A stretch of DNA of 64,000 bases from Caldivirga sp. (GTDB taxonomy: Archaea; Thermoproteota; Thermoprotei; Thermoproteales; Thermocladiaceae), in NCBI RefSeq assembly GCF_023256255.1, contig NZ_JAGDXD010000014.1:36716-100715 (forward strand), given 5' to 3'. The position numbers were made by a program, and so were the translations under genes. How positions within the stretch are numbered: the first letter of the stretch is position 1; every line of letters begins with the position of its first letter. The notes below the pieces were generated by a model. That model did no database searches, had not been told where the DNA came from, and saw nothing but the letters and a program-made list of their open reading frames with translations. Positions 63,912 to 64,000 of this stretch are shown here, one piece after another.

Positions 63912-64000
63912 TTATCTTCTTCTTAGTGCTATTATTGCTGCTGTGGCTGCTACTATAATCACTATGATTACTATGCCTATTACTAGTGTTGTGCTTACTA
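63912..64000 (-). CDS. C-terminal membrane anchor of a partial protein
   Basis: The last 28 codons of a minus-strand gene entering from the right edge are visible: a hydrophobic helix (TTLVIGIVIIVIIVAATAAI) and a basic end (ALRRR) before a TAA at 63912. This is the usual stop-transfer tail of crenarchaeal surface or substrate-binding proteins. Its main domain is outside the window, so the function is open. Confidence 0.6.
   Translation of the reverse strand, partial: VSTTLVIGIVIIVIIVAATAAIIALRRR

Overview
The window looks like the chromosome of a hyperthermophilic crenarchaeon of the Thermoproteales, most likely near Caldivirga or Vulcanisaeta. That genus-level placement is inference from gene content, not a database match. 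Supporting signs are archaeal EF-2, a two-subunit RFC clamp loader, Orc1/Cdc6, geranylgeranylglyceryl-phosphate synthase, archaeal-type TyrRS, aIF5A, Elf1, eL34 and a TIP49/RuvB-like ATPase. An intron-containing tRNA-Pro fits too, as do many genes with a TATA-like T/A-rich box about 25-30 nt upstream of the start codon, as expected for leaderless crenarchaeal mRNAs. There is no rRNA and no CRISPR array. Genes are densely packed on both strands, often with 4-8 bp overlaps.

Layout. 1-2.7 kb: two TauE/SafE permease genes (the first cut by the window edge, the second fused to DUF1634) and a TusA-like protein, suggesting sulfur-anion handling. 2.7-10.8 kb: EF-2, a rhomboid, a GH5-like glycosidase and a KDG aldolase, an unknown protein, nicotinate phosphoribosyltransferase and UPF0147, the last preceded by a tiny frameshifted membrane-protein gene. 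11-17.4 kb: M1 aminopeptidase with HEAT repeats, Elf1, GGGP synthase, TrmI and an amino-acid permease. 17.4-22.8 kb: a replication island, all on the minus strand: RfcS, RfcL, a methyltransferase, a THUMP protein, Orc1/Cdc6, a winged-helix protein overlapping it, then a very AT-rich segment.

23-31.6 kb: a DUF1537 sugar kinase and a zinc alcohol dehydrogenase, then a membrane cluster (DUF4129-like, polytopic protein, MoxR ATPase, DUF58, two more polytopic proteins). 31.8-41.1 kb: an isolated ribosomal protein uS3, a Gfo/Idh/MocA oxidoreductase, a frameshifted small membrane protein, a TIP49 ATPase with an altered Walker B, an amidohydrolase and its degenerate partner, a DegT aminotransferase and a GH35 beta-galactosidase. 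41.3-48.6 kb: tRNA-Pro, cytidylate kinase with a short eL34, a duplicated-permease anion ABC transporter, aIF5A, TyrRS and a geranylgeranyl-reductase-like flavoprotein.

48.7-55.2 kb: an HD phosphohydrolase, a nucleophile-less alpha/beta hydrolase, a surface/pilin locus with a GspE-type ATPase, and SerRS. 55.2-59.4 kb is the accessory part: a structured intergenic element with a possible TnpB tail, a TPR protein, a large secreted protein of unknown function, a VapBC pair whose toxin is frameshifted, and a gene graveyard ending in a palindrome. 59.5-64 kb: an M48 membrane protease, a small unknown, a PLP aminotransferase, a 3-hydroxyisobutyrate-dehydrogenase-like enzyme and the C-terminal end of a membrane-anchored protein.

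I see no clearly new complete defence system. The best leads are the Orc1/Cdc6-winged-helix pair beside the AT-rich island, the MoxR/DUF58 membrane cluster, the structured minus-strand element at 55.2-55.5 kb, the amidohydrolase/pseudo-amidohydrolase pair, and three small genes that all need a shift in the same direction to be whole.
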